Origin: Bacteroidales bacterium
GTDB taxonomy: Bacteria > Bacteroidota > Bacteroidia > Bacteroidales > UBA7960
Reading direction: 5' to 3'
Assembly (NCBI GenBank): GCA_003557965.1
Contig: PWND01000184.1
Location: 1 to 6,945, forward strand
DNA length: 6,945 nucleotides
Shown: positions 6,646 to 6,945 of the stretch, piece after piece
Layout of the letters: each line of letters opens with the position of its first letter
Position numbering within the stretch: position 1 is the stretch's first letter
The notes under the pieces: generated by a model
What the model was told of the DNA's origin: nothing
The model's input: only the letters and a program-made list of their open reading frames with translations
The model's database searches: none
Position numbers and translations under genes: made by a program

Positions 6646-6916
6646 ATATAACGGTGTTTCCTTTCTAAATTTTTTATTTTCCACCTGGCATTTACTCAAA
6701 AATTAATAGCTACATCTTGTGTTGATGCAAAACGCAATAATAGTGTGCTGTATAGATGCTTTTTTAAAAAACCTACTGAATCTTATAGCCCGTAAGTGTT
6801 CATGATAAAAAACCCGTCATTCATAAACTATTAATTGCTGTAACTTTTCCTGTTTTCCGGATAAGACACCCGCTTTGCAAAAACAAAATGTGTAAACCAA
6901 AGAATAACAGGGAATT
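6646..6916. other. Non-coding region downstream of the regulator gene
   Basis: 271 bases with no convincing gene. The first ~110 bases are AT-rich with no clear terminator hairpin. A 12-bp A/T palindrome, TTTTTTAAAAAA, is at 6760-6771. The repeat-like site CCCGTCATTCATAAA is at 6813-6827. No full TAnnTTTG promoter box is seen; TAACTTTT (6841-6848) is the nearest, with one mismatch. Confidence 0.6.
6813..6827 (+). promoter_or_regulatory. Second copy of the putative LytTR half-site
   Basis: CGTCATTCATAAA (6815-6827) matches CGTCACTCATAAA (2694-2706) at 12 of 13 bases, in the same orientation. Both are preceded by an ATAAAAA run. It lies 89 bases upstream of the probable ATG at 6917. A partner repeat is less clear here: only TTCA (6799-6802) is conserved at the 21-bp offset, while CCCGTAAGT (6789-6797) is a partial match at 24 bp. 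The shared element suggests the same regulator acts on the gene that starts at the right edge. Confidence 0.5.
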
Positions 6917-6945
6917 ATGAAAGCGATTTTAAACTACTTGATAGA
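6917..6945 (+). CDS. Start of a probable gene, truncated by the window edge
   Basis: ATG 6917 opens a frame reading MKAILNYLI to the end of the window with no stop. An AGGGA stretch (6909-6913) lies just upstream, a better Shine-Dalgarno-like sequence than at the other genes here. The upstream region carries the CGTCATTCATAAA element. Nine codons are too few to tell the product; the Lys then hydrophobic start would fit a signal peptide but does not prove one. Confidence 0.45.

Noticed and set aside
6760..6771. TTTTTTAAAAAA palindrome as a terminator for the operon
   Set aside because: It has no loop and no G+C pairs, and lies 115 bases after the stop; a chance A/T tract is more likely.
1..6945. 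CRISPR array, tRNA, rRNA, insertion sequence or prophage features
   Set aside because: No regularly spaced identical repeats, transposase or integrase motifs, terminal inverted repeats, or tRNA-like cloverleaf were seen.

Overview
The window looks like a piece of a Bacteroidota chromosome. The DNA is AT-rich, the first gene ends in a type IX secretion (T9SS) sorting domain, the starts lack clear Shine-Dalgarno sequences, and the best promoter match is of the Bacteroidetes TTG / TAnnTTTG type. The sequence alone does not allow a call below phylum.

Layout: (1) 2-1231, +, the 3' part of a secreted, surface-targeted protein with a T9SS type A tail; its 5' end lies outside the window. (2) 1267-1312, a strong hairpin terminator shared by two convergent genes. 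(3) 1311-2486, -, a non-hydrolysing UDP-GlcNAc 2-epimerase (wecB type) that supplies UDP-ManNAc for surface glycans. (4) 2487-2772, a divergent intergenic region with phased CCGTCATTCA-like repeats and a probable promoter. (5) 2773-3093, +, a very acidic small secreted protein of unknown function. (6) 3094-3262, a leader region with a good promoter match and an unusual hairpin. (7) 3263-5878 and 5881-6645, +, a two-gene operon encoding a six-helix, triple-PAS histidine kinase of the LytS/YehU type and its LytTR response regulator. (8) 6646-6916, non-coding, with another copy of the repeat element. (9) 6917-6945, the first codons of a probable gene that leaves the window.

The most interesting reading is that parts 4 to 9 form one signalling module. 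The operon encodes a membrane sensor and a LytTR DNA-binding regulator. LytTR domains bind short direct repeats spaced about two helical turns apart, and such repeats (21 bp period) sit just upstream of the small secreted protein gene. A 12-of-13 match to the downstream half-site lies upstream of the gene that follows the operon. Both flanking genes are therefore candidate targets of the regulator. This link is inferred from motif sharing and position and has not been demonstrated. The secreted-protein gene and the epimerase gene look like ordinary neighbours.
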